NCBI GenBank assembly: GCA_903893805.1
Contig: CAITNM010000020.1
Coordinates: 49,239 to 113,238 of the forward strand
Source: an uncultured Alphaproteobacteria bacterium
GTDB taxonomy: Bacteria > Pseudomonadota > Alphaproteobacteria > Paracaedibacterales > CAITNM01
Length of the DNA: 64,000 nt
Direction: 5' to 3'
Numbering within the stretch: the first letter of the stretch is position 1; the number at the start of each line of letters is the position of its first letter. Shown one piece after another: positions 29,232-38,991 of this stretch. A program made the position numbers and the translations under genes. The notes below the pieces were generated by a model. That model saw nothing but the letters and a program-made list of their open reading frames with translations. It was not told where the DNA came from and did no database searches.

Positions 29232-31151
29232 TCAAACAGGTGTCGTTTTTGGTTTACGTTTTTTGTAAGTAGGTGTCTTTTTGAAAGGCTTAGCTTCTTT
29301 TTGTGGCTCGTCTTTCTTAGACTTGGGCTGAAACTTCTTACGGGTCGATTTTTCTTTAACCAAAGAAAACCCAATCGAACAAATAATTGGGTCGGCGTTG
29401 GTCACCATAACTTTCACCCGGTTGCCCATTTGATAAGTTTTACGTGTATGCCTGCCCACATAGGAATGTAATGTTTCATTAAGAATAAAATAGTCCCCAT
29501 CAAGGTCTTGCTTAGGAATAAACCCTTGGGCGCCAATACCATCAAGCTCTACAAATATTCCAGGGATGCCTACACCAACAATTGTGCCGTCAAACACCTG
29601 ACCCAAATGATCTTTCATGTAGTGTGCCATGAACCTGTCTTGAACTTCACGCTCAGCTTCCATGGCAGTACGTTCGATTTTTGAAATGTGTTCGCTTACA
29701 TCATCCAGGTTTAAATCAATCGATGTATGCCTTGTGCCATCAAGTTCAAATGCTGCAACTAAAGACCGGTGTACAACCAAGTCTGCATAGCGACGAATTG
29801 GCGATGTAAAATGGCAATAAGCAGTCAAATTAAGGCCAAAATGTCCCATATTGTGCGTGCTATAACGGGCCTGAGCTTGTGACCGTAAAACCAACTCATT
29901 GAAAAGCCTAAAATAGGGCAGGTCTTTTGCTAAATGTAATAGTTCATTAATACTGCCAATAATGTTTGCAGTGCTGAATTTTTTAACGGCAATTTTCAAA
30001 CTTCTAGCAAGGGTGTATAAACTTTGTAAGCGTGTTTTGTCAGGGCGTTCATGCACGCGATAAATGGTTGGCCAGTCTTTAGCTTGCAGGGTTTTTGCGG
30101 CAGCCACGTTTGCGGCAATCATGAATTCTTCAATTAGCTGATGGCTCTCTAACCTGCTTCTGGGTTTGACCGACTTTATGCTGCCATCTTCACCTAGTTC
30201 AAAAGCATTTTCCATTGATTCAACCTGAATCGTGCCCCTAAGGTTGCGTGCTTTTTTAAGGCTTTTGTAGCAACCATAAAGGGGAAGAATAACATCACTT
30301 AATAAGGGCTCTGTAGTGGCATCAGTAACGCCATTAATAGCTTTTTCAACTTGGTCATAGGTTAACCTGGCGCGTGATTTCATTAACGCACGCTTAAACC
30401 GGAAAGATTTAATTTTTCCACCGCGGTCGATAATCATATCAACAGCTAAGCAGGCACGGTCTTCATTAGGGCGCAAAGAACATAAATCATTACTTAAACG
30501 TTCTGGCAACATAGGCACGACTCGGTCAACGAAATACACAGAGTTTCCACGTAAATGCGCTTCCTTATCAAGGGCATCGCCAGTTTGTACGTAGTGACTA
30601 ACATCTGCAATGGCCACTATAGCGCGCCATCCTCCCAAATTTCTGGGGTCAGGGTCACTAACTGCATAAACTGCGTCATCAAAATCTTTAGCGTCAGCAC
30701 CGTCGATTGTGACAAGGGGGATATCTCTCAGGTCTACACGTTTGCCAAGCTCTGGAATTGTCCCTTTGTTAGCTATGCTTTGAGCATTTTCACTAAACGC
30801 GTGTGGCAGGTGGTATGCATATACACCCATCAGTGCGTAGGTCTTAGGCACATGAATCGAACCTAGGTTGCGAATAAAATGAAATTCACTTTGTCTGTTT
30901 ACAGAATAAACAATGACATCATCTTCTGTGAAATTTTTTGCTTGATCTGCATCAACGTAGACCCCCGAAAAGGGATCCCTGCGGTGACAAGGTCCTAAAA
31001 ATCCACCTTGGTTTTTTGCGGTAAAAATTCCTACGTGTTGCTTAATCTCTTTTTCTGCATGTAGTGCGCCGCCGTACTCTTTCTTTTTAAGCATGACACG
31101 GCGCTTAAAGTGGTGGTCATGACGTTTTTTATCTTTGTCACGTCTATCCAT
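29232..31151 (-). CDS. rnr: Ribonuclease R, shortened N-terminus
   Basis: 3'-5' exoribonuclease degrading structured RNA. The order is a cold-shock-like domain (about 35-110), the RNB catalytic domain with TIDGADAKDFDDAVYA (metal-binding Asp residues), VADVSHYV-type IVAIADVSHYV and HFTSPIRRYADLVVHR, an S1 domain (about 510-590), and a Lys/Pro-rich tail (TPTYKKRKPKTTPV). At 639 aa it is about 100 residues shorter than usual and lacks the N-terminal helix-turn-helix. The start ATG 31151 shares one base with the stop of the barrel-protein gene (TAATG), so no longer form is possible in frame. Confidence 0.92.
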   Translation of the reverse strand: MDRRDKDKKRHDHHFKRRVMLKKKEYGGALHAEKEIKQHVGIFTAKNQGGFLGPCHRRDPFSGVYVDADQAKNFTEDDVIVYSVNRQSEFHFIRNLGSIHVPKTYALMGVYAYHLPHAFSENAQSIANKGTIPELGKRVDLRDIPLVTIDGADAKDFDDAVYAVSDPDPRNLGGWRAIVAIADVSHYVQTGDALDKEAHLRGNSVYFVDRVVPMLPERLSNDLCSLRPNEDRACLAVDMIIDRGGKIKSFRFKRALMKSRARLTYDQVEKAINGVTDATTEPLLSDVILPLYGCYKSLKKARNLRGTIQVESMENAFELGEDGSIKSVKPRSRLESHQLIEEFMIAANVAAAKTLQAKDWPTIYRVHERPDKTRLQSLYTLARSLKIAVKKFSTANIIGSINELLHLAKDLPYFRLFNELVLRSQAQARYSTHNMGHFGLNLTAYCHFTSPIRRYADLVVHRSLVAAFELDGTRHTSIDLNLDDVSEHISKIERTAMEAEREVQDRFMAHYMKDHLGQVFDGTIVGVGIPGIFVELDGIGAQGFIPKQDLDGDYFILNETLHSYVGRHTRKTYQMGNRVKVMVTNADPIICSIGFSLVKEKSTRKKFQPKSKKDEPQKEAKPFKKTPTYKKRKPKTTPV

Positions 31152-31837
31152 TAAAATAACATGCTTAGCTTTAAGCTAACGGTGTGCACTGATGGATGAT
31201 AAACAAATTTACGTTTTTGGCCGCCTTCTGCGGTATCATTTTTGCGTGGCGTGATTTCTTTGGGGGCGTGGTATAGGTATTCTCCACCAACCATAAATTT
31301 GTTTGTGACAAGGAAATTGAGACCGCCACCACCACTTAAACCGCTCATGGTTTTTTTGTACATACGGCTGCTTGGATTTTCACCATTATTGAGTTCTGTG
31401 TATTTTAGTTGGTTCGTTGTCCAGGCATAACCAGCTTTTCCATAAAACATTAGTTTTGGAGTCATCATCATCCCAGCAATTCCATATACACCCAATGTGT
31501 ATGGGTTGGTTATGCTAAGCTTTCCTTCAGTACCACCACCGTCAACATGTAAGCTGTAATTTGCTTTTGATTGGTTCATGGAAAGACTTGCTTCACCACC
31601 TACAACAATTTTTGATTTCTCCATTTGATTTAGCATACCAAGACTAAGGCCAAAGCTTGTTGACGTATTTAATTTAGTTTCTTTACCAACGGCGCCGTTA
31701 GGGTTTGTATAGTCGTGATTTTGAGGAGTGAATCTTAGTCCCAAATTAAGGGAAGCAAACAACCCACGCACTGGATCAGCGGCTAAAGATGCAGTGAAAA
31801 TACAAATGGCCAAGATTAGTTTACTGAAGTTTCTCAT
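31151..31837 (-). CDS. Outer-membrane beta-barrel protein (Omp25-like)
   Basis: The 228 aa have a signal peptide (MRNFSKLILAICIFTASLAA). Alternating strands follow, with Gly/aromatic residues (LFASLNLGLRF, TSFGLSLGML, GVYGIAGMMM, LMFYGKAGYAW, GGGGLNFLV, FMVGGEYLYHAP) and a final strand VHTVSLKLSMLF ending in Phe, the BAM recognition signature. This matches small eight-stranded porin-like barrels; a specific role cannot be told. It sits between lolC/E and rnr in a tight run, an unusual place for an outer-membrane protein gene. Confidence 0.8.
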   Translation of the reverse strand: MRNFSKLILAICIFTASLAADPVRGLFASLNLGLRFTPQNHDYTNPNGAVGKETKLNTSTSFGLSLGMLNQMEKSKIVVGGEASLSMNQSKANYSLHVDGGGTEGKLSITNPYTLGVYGIAGMMMTPKLMFYGKAGYAWTTNQLKYTELNNGENPSSRMYKKTMSGLSGGGGLNFLVTNKFMVGGEYLYHAPKEITPRKNDTAEGGQKRKFVYHPSVHTVSLKLSMLF

Positions 31838-31866
31838 ATTTTAAATTCATTTTATATTTTCCTAGA

Positions 31867-33102
31867 TCATAGGCGCAGGGCTTCGACAGGGTCAAGTCGT
31901 GACGCACGATAGGCCGGGTAAAAAGTTGCAAAAAATGTTAGAACTAAAGCTATAGCAGCCACAAGAAGCACTTCTTCCCAAATAATTTTAGCTGGCAGCT
32001 GGCTTAAGAAATAAATCTCAGCATTGAAAAGTTCTGTGCCTAGAATTTTTTCTAGAAGCTTTCTAAGTCTTTCAATATTTGAGGCAAACCCTATTCCCAA
32101 AAGAATGCCAAGGGTAGTGCCAGCAATACCTATGGAAGAACCAGTTAAGAAAAATATTTTTAAAATATTACTTTTTCCAGCGCCCATGGTTCGTAAAATC
32201 GCAATGTCACGAGTTTTGTCTTTTACTAGCATGATAAGGCTGGATATAACGTTGAATGCAGCAATCACAATGATAAGCGTCAAAATAATGAACATAACAT
32301 TTTTTTCAACTTGTACAGCCTGAAAAATCTGGCTATCGTTGTGCTGCCAATCAACAATTTCAAACGCTGATAGTAGCTGGTGATGGAGATCTTCAATAAC
32401 CTGAGGACCCGATTTCATGTTTTTTAATAGAACATCAATGTGGTTAATAGAATTTTGGCAATTGAAAAACTGCTGCGCTGTAGCCAGGGGCAAAAAAACC
32501 ATATTTTTATCAAATTCATGCATACCAATTTCAAATATGGCAACGACTTCAAAACTAGTTTGCTTTGGCATGCTTCCAAAAGGAGTACGTGTTCCATCGG
32601 GCAATAACAAGGTCATCATTTGCCCAAGTTGAATATTCAGTGAATGAGCAAGTCGTGCACCAATGGCTATTTTGTTTTTTTCAAAAGAATTAAAAGTTCC
32701 CTTTAGATTTTCATTCATTATTGCAGGGCGCTTAATCATATCTTGCTCACGCATGCCAAGCACACCAATGCCTCGTGCTTGTCCGTGATAAGTTGCTACC
32801 GCTTGTTTTTCTAAAACAGGGTAAGCGAAGTCAACGTCTTTGTGAGTTTTTGCTATGTCCAAAGCGCTTTCCCAATCGCTTTGTGCTGGACCGCACATCA
32901 CCATTACATGCCCGCGCATACCGACTAATTTTTGATATAGCTCAGCACGAAAGCCGTTCATCACTGCCATAACAATAATCAAGGTGGCAACGCCTAAGGC
33001 AATTCCTATGAAAGAAAATCCTGCAATGACCGATACAAACCCTTCTTGACGAGGAGATCGTAAATATCTAAAAGCTACGGTGCGTTCGAACAGGCTAAAC
33101 AT
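31867..33102 (-). CDS. Lipoprotein-releasing ABC transporter permease LolC/LolE
   Basis: Inner-membrane subunit of the Lol system that extracts outer-membrane lipoproteins and passes them to LolA. The 411-aa protein has an N-terminal helix (SVIAGFSFIGIALGVATLIIV), a periplasmic domain (about 45-255) and three C-terminal FtsX-type helices containing VKDKTRDIAILRTMGA. ATG 33102 (MFSLFERTVAFRYLR) matches the family start; the frame runs 9 codons further up to 33129. The ATPase gene lolD, usually next door, is absent here. It follows lptE after 54-81 bp. Confidence 0.9.
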   Translation of the reverse strand: MFSLFERTVAFRYLRSPRQEGFVSVIAGFSFIGIALGVATLIIVMAVMNGFRAELYQKLVGMRGHVMVMCGPAQSDWESALDIAKTHKDVDFAYPVLEKQAVATYHGQARGIGVLGMREQDMIKRPAIMNENLKGTFNSFEKNKIAIGARLAHSLNIQLGQMMTLLLPDGTRTPFGSMPKQTSFEVVAIFEIGMHEFDKNMVFLPLATAQQFFNCQNSINHIDVLLKNMKSGPQVIEDLHHQLLSAFEIVDWQHNDSQIFQAVQVEKNVMFIILTLIIVIAAFNVISSLIMLVKDKTRDIAILRTMGAGKSNILKIFFLTGSSIGIAGTTLGILLGIGFASNIERLRKLLEKILGTELFNAEIYFLSQLPAKIIWEEVLLVAAIALVLTFFATFYPAYRASRLDPVEALRL

Positions 33103-33183
33103 TATATTATTGAATGGGCGAAATTTCATGAGCTGATGATAGCACAGTAACTTTGCTAAAATGAAGTGTGCGGAGATTCTTTG

Positions 33184-33687
33184 CTAACGTTTTGCAGCGT
33201 TTGTTTTAACAAATCGATGTATTTCTCGGCTTATATCAATTGTTAGTGATTCAATCAACCGTTCTCGGGCGCCTTCGCTGGCACTTTGATTAACGAATTC
33301 ATCATTCGTATTTTGTGAATATGACGTCACACTATTAAGGCTAGTTTCATGCAATGTCTGTCCGTCGCAGCTTATAATAATTTGGGCAGTAAGGCGCATC
33401 ATTGAACGGGTAGATGTAGCGTCCGTTGCGTAGGCCAAGTTTCCAGTTTCTTCATTCAAACGTATATAGGTTTTGTAGCGTGAATCTAAATTAAGGCCAG
33501 CTAAAACACTTTTTAGGCGCTGACGCATCATTTGAACCATGTAACTAGAACCATCCTTATTCGCACTCTCAACAACAAGGCGTGATCTTGATTCAGTTGG
33601 GGCATTATCATTATTGGCTAGCATTGGCGTAAAACCACATGCAGCTAATAAAAGGCAGATACTGCTTACTAAAATTTGTTTTTTCAT
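33184..33687 (-). CDS. lptE: LPS-assembly lipoprotein LptE
   Basis: Plug of the LptD barrel that inserts lipopolysaccharide in the outer membrane. The 167 aa have signal peptide and lipobox LLAACGFTP (lipidated Cys17), followed by the LptE fold with RQRLKSVL and a conserved [22 protein letters not shown] stretch (alphaproteobacterial LptE type). ATG 33687 overlaps the leuS stop by four bases (ATGA). leuS-lptE is a conserved alphaproteobacterial pair; the usual next gene, holA, is missing here. Confidence 0.85.
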   Translation of the reverse strand: MKKQILVSSICLLLAACGFTPMLANNDNAPTESRSRLVVESANKDGSSYMVQMMRQRLKSVLAGLNLDSRYKTYIRLNEETGNLAYATDATSTRSMMRLTAQIIISCDGQTLHETSLNSVTSYSQNTNDEFVNQSASEGARERLIESLTIDISREIHRFVKTNAAKR

Positions 33688-36188
33688 GATGCCACTATGT
33701 TCAAAATTCGCTTAGGCACGACAATTGTCTTTCGTATTGTAAGACCATTTATAGCTGATTGTACCGTGGAAAGTTCCATCGCAGCCGTAATAATTGTTTC
33801 ATCGGTTGCGTCTGTATTAACGGTAATATTGCCACGCATTTTTCCATTAACTTGCACTGCCATACTAATTTGGTCCTCAATAAGCAAACTTGCATCAACT
33901 GTCGGCCAGGCGATTGCATCCACAAAAGCTTCCCCATGCACATTTTTCCACAATTCATGCGCTACATGCGGAATAATTGGGTTAATAGCTTGAATCAACA
34001 TGGTAAAGGCATTCACGACCGTTTGTTTATCACATTCATTAATATCACTATCAATTGCGTGAGTAAGCTCACGGCAAAATGCCAACACTTTGTTAAATGC
34101 ATAGGTTTCATATGTTTGGGTTATTTTGTGCAAATATTGGTGAGCTGCTTTTTTAAGGGCAGCATTTTTAGTTGTTACAGTGCTTTTGTGCTCGCGAACT
34201 TTTTCACCTAACCGCCACAACCTGTTAATATAGCGCCAGCTTCCTTCAAGCCCGTCATCGTTCCAGTCAAAGTCTTTTTCTGGGGGAGTGTCTGACATAA
34301 TAAATAAGCGCGCAGCGTCTGCGCCGTACCCTTCAATAATTGCTTGGGGGTCAACCAGGTTCTTCTTTGATTTAGCCATTTTTTCTTGGCGACCTTGGGT
34401 CGCTGGCGTGCCGTCAGCAATTTTTATAAATCCTGATGCTGTTTTTTCAACTTCATTAGGGTACAACCATTTGCCCTGATTGTCTTTGTAGGTTGCGTGG
34501 CAAACCATGCCTTGAGTCATTAAGTTCTTAAATGGTTCGTCTACATTAGCATAACCGCAATCACGCATAGCTTTAGTGAAAAAACGGGCATACAAAAGAT
34601 GCAACACTGCATGTTCAATACCACCTATGTATTGGTCAACAGGCAACCAGCCTTCTACAACTTTTTTGTCTATTGGCTGATCATGCTTAGCGCACGCATA
34701 GCGCATGTAATACCATGAGCTTTCAAAGAAAGTATCTAACGTGTCAGTTTCTCGAACTGCAGGTTTTTTGCATGTTGGGCAACTAACGTGTTTCCAAGTG
34801 GGGTGATGATCTAGCGGATTTCCTGGTTTTTCAAAGGTCACATCTTCTGGCAAACGCACTGGCAAATCTTGCTTGGGAACAGGCACTGCACCACAAGCAT
34901 CACAATAAATAATCGGAATAGGGCAACCCCAGTAACGCTGACGCGAAACTAACCAATCGCGCAAACGATAATTAACTTGGCGTTCGCCCAAATTATTTTT
35001 TTCTAAGTGATCAATCATGTACGCTTTAGCAGCAACACAATCCATACCATTTAAGAAATCAGATTCCACCATTTTTCCAGTGGTTTCTAAATGAGGTAAC
35101 TCCCTATCAGATGTCAAAACGCGCTTGATTGGTAAACTATATTTTGTAGCAAATTCAAAATCACGCGCATCGTGGCCTGGGCAACCAAATAAGGCACCAG
35201 TCCCATAATCCATCAACACAAAGTTCGCAGCATAAATGGGTACAGGTTGCTTAGTAATCGGGTGAATAGCATCAATGCCTAGGGAATAGCCTTTTTTTTC
35301 AGCGGTCGCCATCGCTTCTTCGGTGGTGCTCATTTTTTGGCATTCTTGAATAAATGCCGCTACACCTGAATTTGTTTTGGCTAGTTCCAGTACAATCGGA
35401 TGCTGAGGAGCTAAGGCAATGAATGATGCCCCATATAACGTTTCAGGACGAGTCGTGTAAATAGTAAGGTCGCAATCCTGGCTTGGTATAGCAAAATTCA
35501 CTAATGCGCCTTCGGAACGTCCAATCCAATTTTCCTGCATTTTAACAACCTTTTCAGGCCATCCGGAAAGCTTCGCTAAGTCATCAATTAATTCTTGTGC
35601 ATATAATGTGATCTTCATTGACCACTGATTCAACAACCTACGCTCAACTGCAGCGCCTGAACGCCAGCCTTTGCCATCAACCACTTGTTCATTAGCTAAT
35701 ACACTGTTTTCAACTGGGTCCCAATTTACCCATGATTCGCGACGGTAAACCAATTCTTTTTCATAAAAATCTAAAAATATTGCTTGTTCTTTGCCGTAGT
35801 AATCTGGTTCGCAGGTACTAATTTCCCGGTCCCAATCATAAGAAAACCCAAGGGAAAACAACTGCTTTTTCATGTCAGCAATATTTTGACGCGTCCAAAT
35901 TGACGGGTGCGTATTATTTTGCATTGCTGCATTTTCTGCTGGCAGACCAAAAGCATCCCAACCCATAGGGTGTAATACACGAAAGCCTTGGGCGGTTTTA
36001 AAGCGCGCCATTGCATCACCTAACGTATAATTACGCACGTGTCCCATGTGTAGGCGTCCAGAAGGGTAGGGTAGCATTTCAAGAATGTATGCTTTTGGCT
36101 TTTCATCCTGATCTGCAACTTTGAAACTATTATTTGTAGCCCAAAATTCTTGCCACTTTCTTTCTACACTTTTAAACGGATACGACAT
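33684..36188 (-). CDS. leuS: Leucyl-tRNA synthetase
   Basis: Class I synthetase charging tRNA-Leu, with a CP1 editing domain. The protein has 834 aa from ATG 36188 ([16 protein letters not shown], the family start; the frame opens 7 codons earlier at a GTG). The HIGH motif is HMGH in [15 protein letters not shown], and the editing domain (about 220-410) includes [12 protein letters not shown]. The zinc-like insert CDACGAVP...CPTCKKP is present. The KMSKS loop reads KMAKSKKN, a conservative variant. First gene of the leuS-lptE-lolC/E-omp-rnr run. Confidence 0.97.
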   Translation of the reverse strand: MSYPFKSVERKWQEFWATNNSFKVADQDEKPKAYILEMLPYPSGRLHMGHVRNYTLGDAMARFKTAQGFRVLHPMGWDAFGLPAENAAMQNNTHPSIWTRQNIADMKKQLFSLGFSYDWDREISTCEPDYYGKEQAIFLDFYEKELVYRRESWVNWDPVENSVLANEQVVDGKGWRSGAAVERRLLNQWSMKITLYAQELIDDLAKLSGWPEKVVKMQENWIGRSEGALVNFAIPSQDCDLTIYTTRPETLYGASFIALAPQHPIVLELAKTNSGVAAFIQECQKMSTTEEAMATAEKKGYSLGIDAIHPITKQPVPIYAANFVLMDYGTGALFGCPGHDARDFEFATKYSLPIKRVLTSDRELPHLETTGKMVESDFLNGMDCVAAKAYMIDHLEKNNLGERQVNYRLRDWLVSRQRYWGCPIPIIYCDACGAVPVPKQDLPVRLPEDVTFEKPGNPLDHHPTWKHVSCPTCKKPAVRETDTLDTFFESSWYYMRYACAKHDQPIDKKVVEGWLPVDQYIGGIEHAVLHLLYARFFTKAMRDCGYANVDEPFKNLMTQGMVCHATYKDNQGKWLYPNEVEKTASGFIKIADGTPATQGRQEKMAKSKKNLVDPQAIIEGYGADAARLFIMSDTPPEKDFDWNDDGLEGSWRYINRLWRLGEKVREHKSTVTTKNAALKKAAHQYLHKITQTYETYAFNKVLAFCRELTHAIDSDINECDKQTVVNAFTMLIQAINPIIPHVAHELWKNVHGEAFVDAIAWPTVDASLLIEDQISMAVQVNGKMRGNITVNTDATDETIITAAMELSTVQSAINGLTIRKTIVVPKRILNIVAS

Positions 36189-36274
36189 AAAAACGACGTT
36201 AAAATTCACCTAATCTAGATAAGCGTTTTAAGGCTTATGTGTCAATTTGTCTTTTGGCAGATCTGTTAGTTTTT

Positions 36275-37312
36275 TTAAGCTTCTTGAGCTGCATCATATG
36301 CTTCTAACAATCTTGTAAGGCGCCTTTTAATGCCAGTAGGTTTTGCATAATCATCTGGAACTAAAAAACTTATTGTATGGAAAAGCGTATATTCATCTAG
36401 TGCATTCAAGGTTGTTTGTACGCCGTTTATTCCTAAAATATCGGTAAAAATCCTATGGGAAAACCCCACTAGTGTCCACACATCTTCTAGATTAAGCTCT
36501 TCTCCAGATTTTTTAGCGGCGGTGATACGATCACCATTTGTTGAAAATCTTAAGATGCGTTGTTGGAAAGTGTGTGCCTGAGTTCCACTACTAGATTTTT
36601 CCCAATAACATTGATAATCTTCTGTTTTTTCTGTTGAAAAAACTGAGGAGTCAATCCTTCCAAATGAATGTTTAAATGACTTATATGTGAAGCTTCCTCC
36701 CTTTAGAAGGCATAAATAAGCAGACAAACCATCAATAAAACCATGTAAAGTATCAAATCTGATAGAGCAACTCTTATTCATAAGTACAGGCGCAGATCTA
36801 AAAAATTGAAGTGCCGCTCCTTCTTTTTGGAATGCATCTTCAAAAATATAATCGCCTACGTGACTAACTAAGCAATTTAAAGGTGTTGTTCTGCTAGCAA
36901 CTATTCTTTCAATTTCTGGAAATTGCTGTAAAAACCCACCAAAATCTAACCCATAATCATGAAAAAAATCAGGAAAGCTGTATTGTGCACGATTAATTGT
37001 TACGTGACTAACATCAGCAATTGAATAGATCCCATTGAATAATGGCTGCCTAATACCACCTATATCAAAGGTTGACGTTGTGGATATTTTTTCAACTAGT
37101 AATTCAAGTTTTTTTAGCTGAATTTGGTAATGTTTAAAACGGTACGCTAAGTCTGTAATTTTTCCTGAGAAAATTCTTTTATGCTCGTTCAATGAATATT
37201 TTGCACAAAATGGTCTAACTGCTTCTGTAGTGTTATCTAAATCCAGCGTGGTACCTGTAGTGCAATTAACAACAGGAAATAGACTGAAACAAATTAATAA
37301 TAGAAATCTCAT
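36275..37312 (-). CDS. Exported protein of unknown function
   Basis: Not recognised; 345 aa. The N-terminus MRFLLLICFSLFPVVNC is a signal peptide; the Cys at 17 has Asn at -1, so a lipoprotein is possible but atypical. The mature part has several cysteines (CAKYS, NCLVS, KSCSIRF, YLCLL, YQCYWEK) compatible with disulfides in the envelope or outside, and no membrane helix. It ends LTRLLEAYDAAQEA. It is divergent from dnaJ across 136 bp and separated from leuS by 86 bp, so it has its own promoter. Confidence 0.7.
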   Translation of the reverse strand: MRFLLLICFSLFPVVNCTTGTTLDLDNTTEAVRPFCAKYSLNEHKRIFSGKITDLAYRFKHYQIQLKKLELLVEKISTTSTFDIGGIRQPLFNGIYSIADVSHVTINRAQYSFPDFFHDYGLDFGGFLQQFPEIERIVASRTTPLNCLVSHVGDYIFEDAFQKEGAALQFFRSAPVLMNKSCSIRFDTLHGFIDGLSAYLCLLKGGSFTYKSFKHSFGRIDSSVFSTEKTEDYQCYWEKSSSGTQAHTFQQRILRFSTNGDRITAAKKSGEELNLEDVWTLVGFSHRIFTDILGINGVQTTLNALDEYTLFHTISFLVPDDYAKPTGIKRRLTRLLEAYDAAQEA

Positions 37313-37448
37313 AGAAATTTTAAATACTATATTTGGGGTATTTTAGTCAAATGTTATGGTTTTTATGTGGACTTAGGTCCTAAAACAAGCGCCTTCATTT
37401 TTTCCGCATTTTTGATTAGTATAGTCAATCGATTAGGAGAATGAATTC

Positions 37449-38573
37449 ATGGCAAAAGATTATTACGAAACATTGGGCGTTACTCAAAGCTCTACCGATG
37501 ACGAAATTAAAAAAGCGTATCGCAAACTTGCTATGAAATATCACCCTGATAAAAATCCAGGTGATAAAAAATCGGAAGAAAAATTCCGCGATGCTACCGA
37601 AGCATACGACGTCTTGCTTGATTCACAAAAACGTGCAGCCTACGATCGTTACGGCCATGCAGCTTTCACCCAACAACAGCAACAAGGCGGCGGAGGTGGT
37701 GGACATCCTGGGTTTTCTGGCGGTTTTGGTGGATCCTTTGCTGATATTATCGATGAAATGTTTGGAGGCTCTTTTTCTGGCGGTGCTCAGGCAAACCACG
37801 CTGGTGCTGATGTTCGTTATAATATGGACATCACCTTAGAAGACGCTTTTAAAGGTAAAAATGCGACGGTTAAATTTACAACGCTTGTTGGCTGTACAAG
37901 TTGTAAGGGCAGTGGAGGCGAAGCTGGTTCACGCCCTACAAACTGTACTGCATGCCATGGACGTGGAAAGACTCGTTATCAACAAGGATTTTTCACCATT
38001 GAACGCCCTTGTGCAACCTGCGGTGGTGCTGGTCAAACTATTGCGAAGCCTTGCAGGCCTTGTAATGGCAGTGGACGAATTCGCAAAGAAAAAAATTTAG
38101 AAGTTAAAATTCCACCAGGAGTTGAAGAAGGTACACGTATTCGCGTTACCCATGAAGGTGAAGCTGGTTTACGAGGTGCTCCTAGCGGAGATTTATACGT
38201 ATTTTTAAACATCAAATCGCACAGCTTATTTAAGCGCCAAGGAGCAGATATTTTGTGCAAGGTCCCTATTCAAATGGTTACTGCCGTTTTGGGTGGTGAG
38301 ATTGATGTCCCTACTATCGATGGTGGGCAAGCATCGGTCAAAATACCAGCAGGAACGCAACCAGGACAACAATTCCGCCTGAAATCTAAAGGTATGAGCA
38401 TTTTACGAGCAACGGGTCGTGGCGATATGATTATCGAAGCAAAAGTTGAAACCCCTGTTAGCCTTAGTAAAAAACAGCGAGAACTGTTGGAAGAGTTTGC
38501 CCAAATTGGTAAGGGTGAAAAAAATAGCCCCGAGTCCTCTGGATTTTTCGCTAAAATAAAAGATTTGTTTTAA
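37449..38573 (+). CDS. dnaJ: Chaperone protein DnaJ
   Basis: Co-chaperone that delivers substrates to DnaK and stimulates its ATPase. The 374 aa comprise a J domain (1-70, HPD in MKYHPDKNPG), a Gly/Phe-rich linker (about 75-120), a zinc domain with four CxxCxGxG repeats (CTSCKGSG, CTACHGRG, CATCGGAG, CRPCNGSG) and the C-terminal substrate domains. TTAGGAG lies 9 bases before the ATG (TAGGAGAATGAATTC). dnaK is not in the window. Confidence 0.97.
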   Translation: MAKDYYETLGVTQSSTDDEIKKAYRKLAMKYHPDKNPGDKKSEEKFRDATEAYDVLLDSQKRAAYDRYGHAAFTQQQQQGGGGGGHPGFSGGFGGSFADIIDEMFGGSFSGGAQANHAGADVRYNMDITLEDAFKGKNATVKFTTLVGCTSCKGSGGEAGSRPTNCTACHGRGKTRYQQGFFTIERPCATCGGAGQTIAKPCRPCNGSGRIRKEKNLEVKIPPGVEEGTRIRVTHEGEAGLRGAPSGDLYVFLNIKSHSLFKRQGADILCKVPIQMVTAVLGGEIDVPTIDGGQASVKIPAGTQPGQQFRLKSKGMSILRATGRGDMIIEAKVETPVSLSKKQRELLEEFAQIGKGEKNSPESSGFFAKIKDLF

Positions 38574-38947
38574 TGGCTACTCCATATGTTATTAACAAGC
38601 GTGATGTTATCGCGCGTGATAATGGCTATGGAGAGCGCGTCTATGAACTTGCTGGTCCTGAAAATGGCAATATTCATAAACACTGCATCGCTATAGTTGA
38701 TATTGATCCAGGGAAAAGTTCAAAAAATCATTATCATCCCAAAGTTGAAGAAACATATTTTATTCTATCAGGTCAAGCGCTCATGAATATTGATGGAACT
38801 GATGTAATGCTTACTCAGGGTGACCTCGTTACCATTCCAAACGGTGCTCACCATAAAGTTAGAAACCCCTCTGACAGCGAAGTTTTACAGCTGTATGTGA
38901 CCTGTGCTGAACCTTGGACACCTGAGTGTAGCGTGTTTTTGGAATAG
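38573..38947 (+). CDS. Cupin-domain protein
   Basis: Small single-domain cupin, 124 aa. Motif 1 is HYHPKVEETYFILSGQALM (His, His, Glu metal ligands) and motif 2 is GDLVTIPNGAHHKVRNPS (His). The set matches the mannose-6-phosphate-isomerase-like cupin group, many of which bind a metal and a small sugar or carboxylate; the substrate is unknown. ATG 38573 shares its first base with the last base of the dnaJ stop codon (TAATG), indicating translational coupling. A terminator follows. Confidence 0.85.
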   Translation: MATPYVINKRDVIARDNGYGERVYELAGPENGNIHKHCIAIVDIDPGKSSKNHYHPKVEETYFILSGQALMNIDGTDVMLTQGDLVTIPNGAHHKVRNPSDSEVLQLYVTCAEPWTPECSVFLE

Positions 38948-38952
38948 AAAAG

Positions 38953-38985
38953 ATAAAGAGAAGCAAGACTTCTCTTTATAATTTT
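38953..38985. terminator. Bidirectional intrinsic terminator
   Basis: The arms ATAAAGAGAAG (38953-38963) and CTTCTCTTTAT (38969-38979) pair perfectly around a 5-nt loop (CAAGA), then ATAATTTT on the plus strand. The AT-rich base of the stem also gives a T-rich end on the minus strand. It lies between the convergent cupin and exported-repeat genes. Confidence 0.8.
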
Positions 38986-38991
38986 GATGAG

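Noticed and set aside
30860..30880. tRNA-like TTCGAT T-loop on the minus strand
   Set aside because: Lies inside the rnr reading frame and no acceptor or anticodon arms can be drawn around it.
33759..34211. 150-aa plus-strand frame
   Set aside because: Antisense to the leuS anticodon-binding region; no ribosome site or recognisable domain.
37369..37380. GGACTTAGGTCC as a heat-shock element before dnaJ
   Set aside because: A 4-bp stem with 4-base loop; it matches neither a sigma-32 promoter nor a CIRCE-type repeat.
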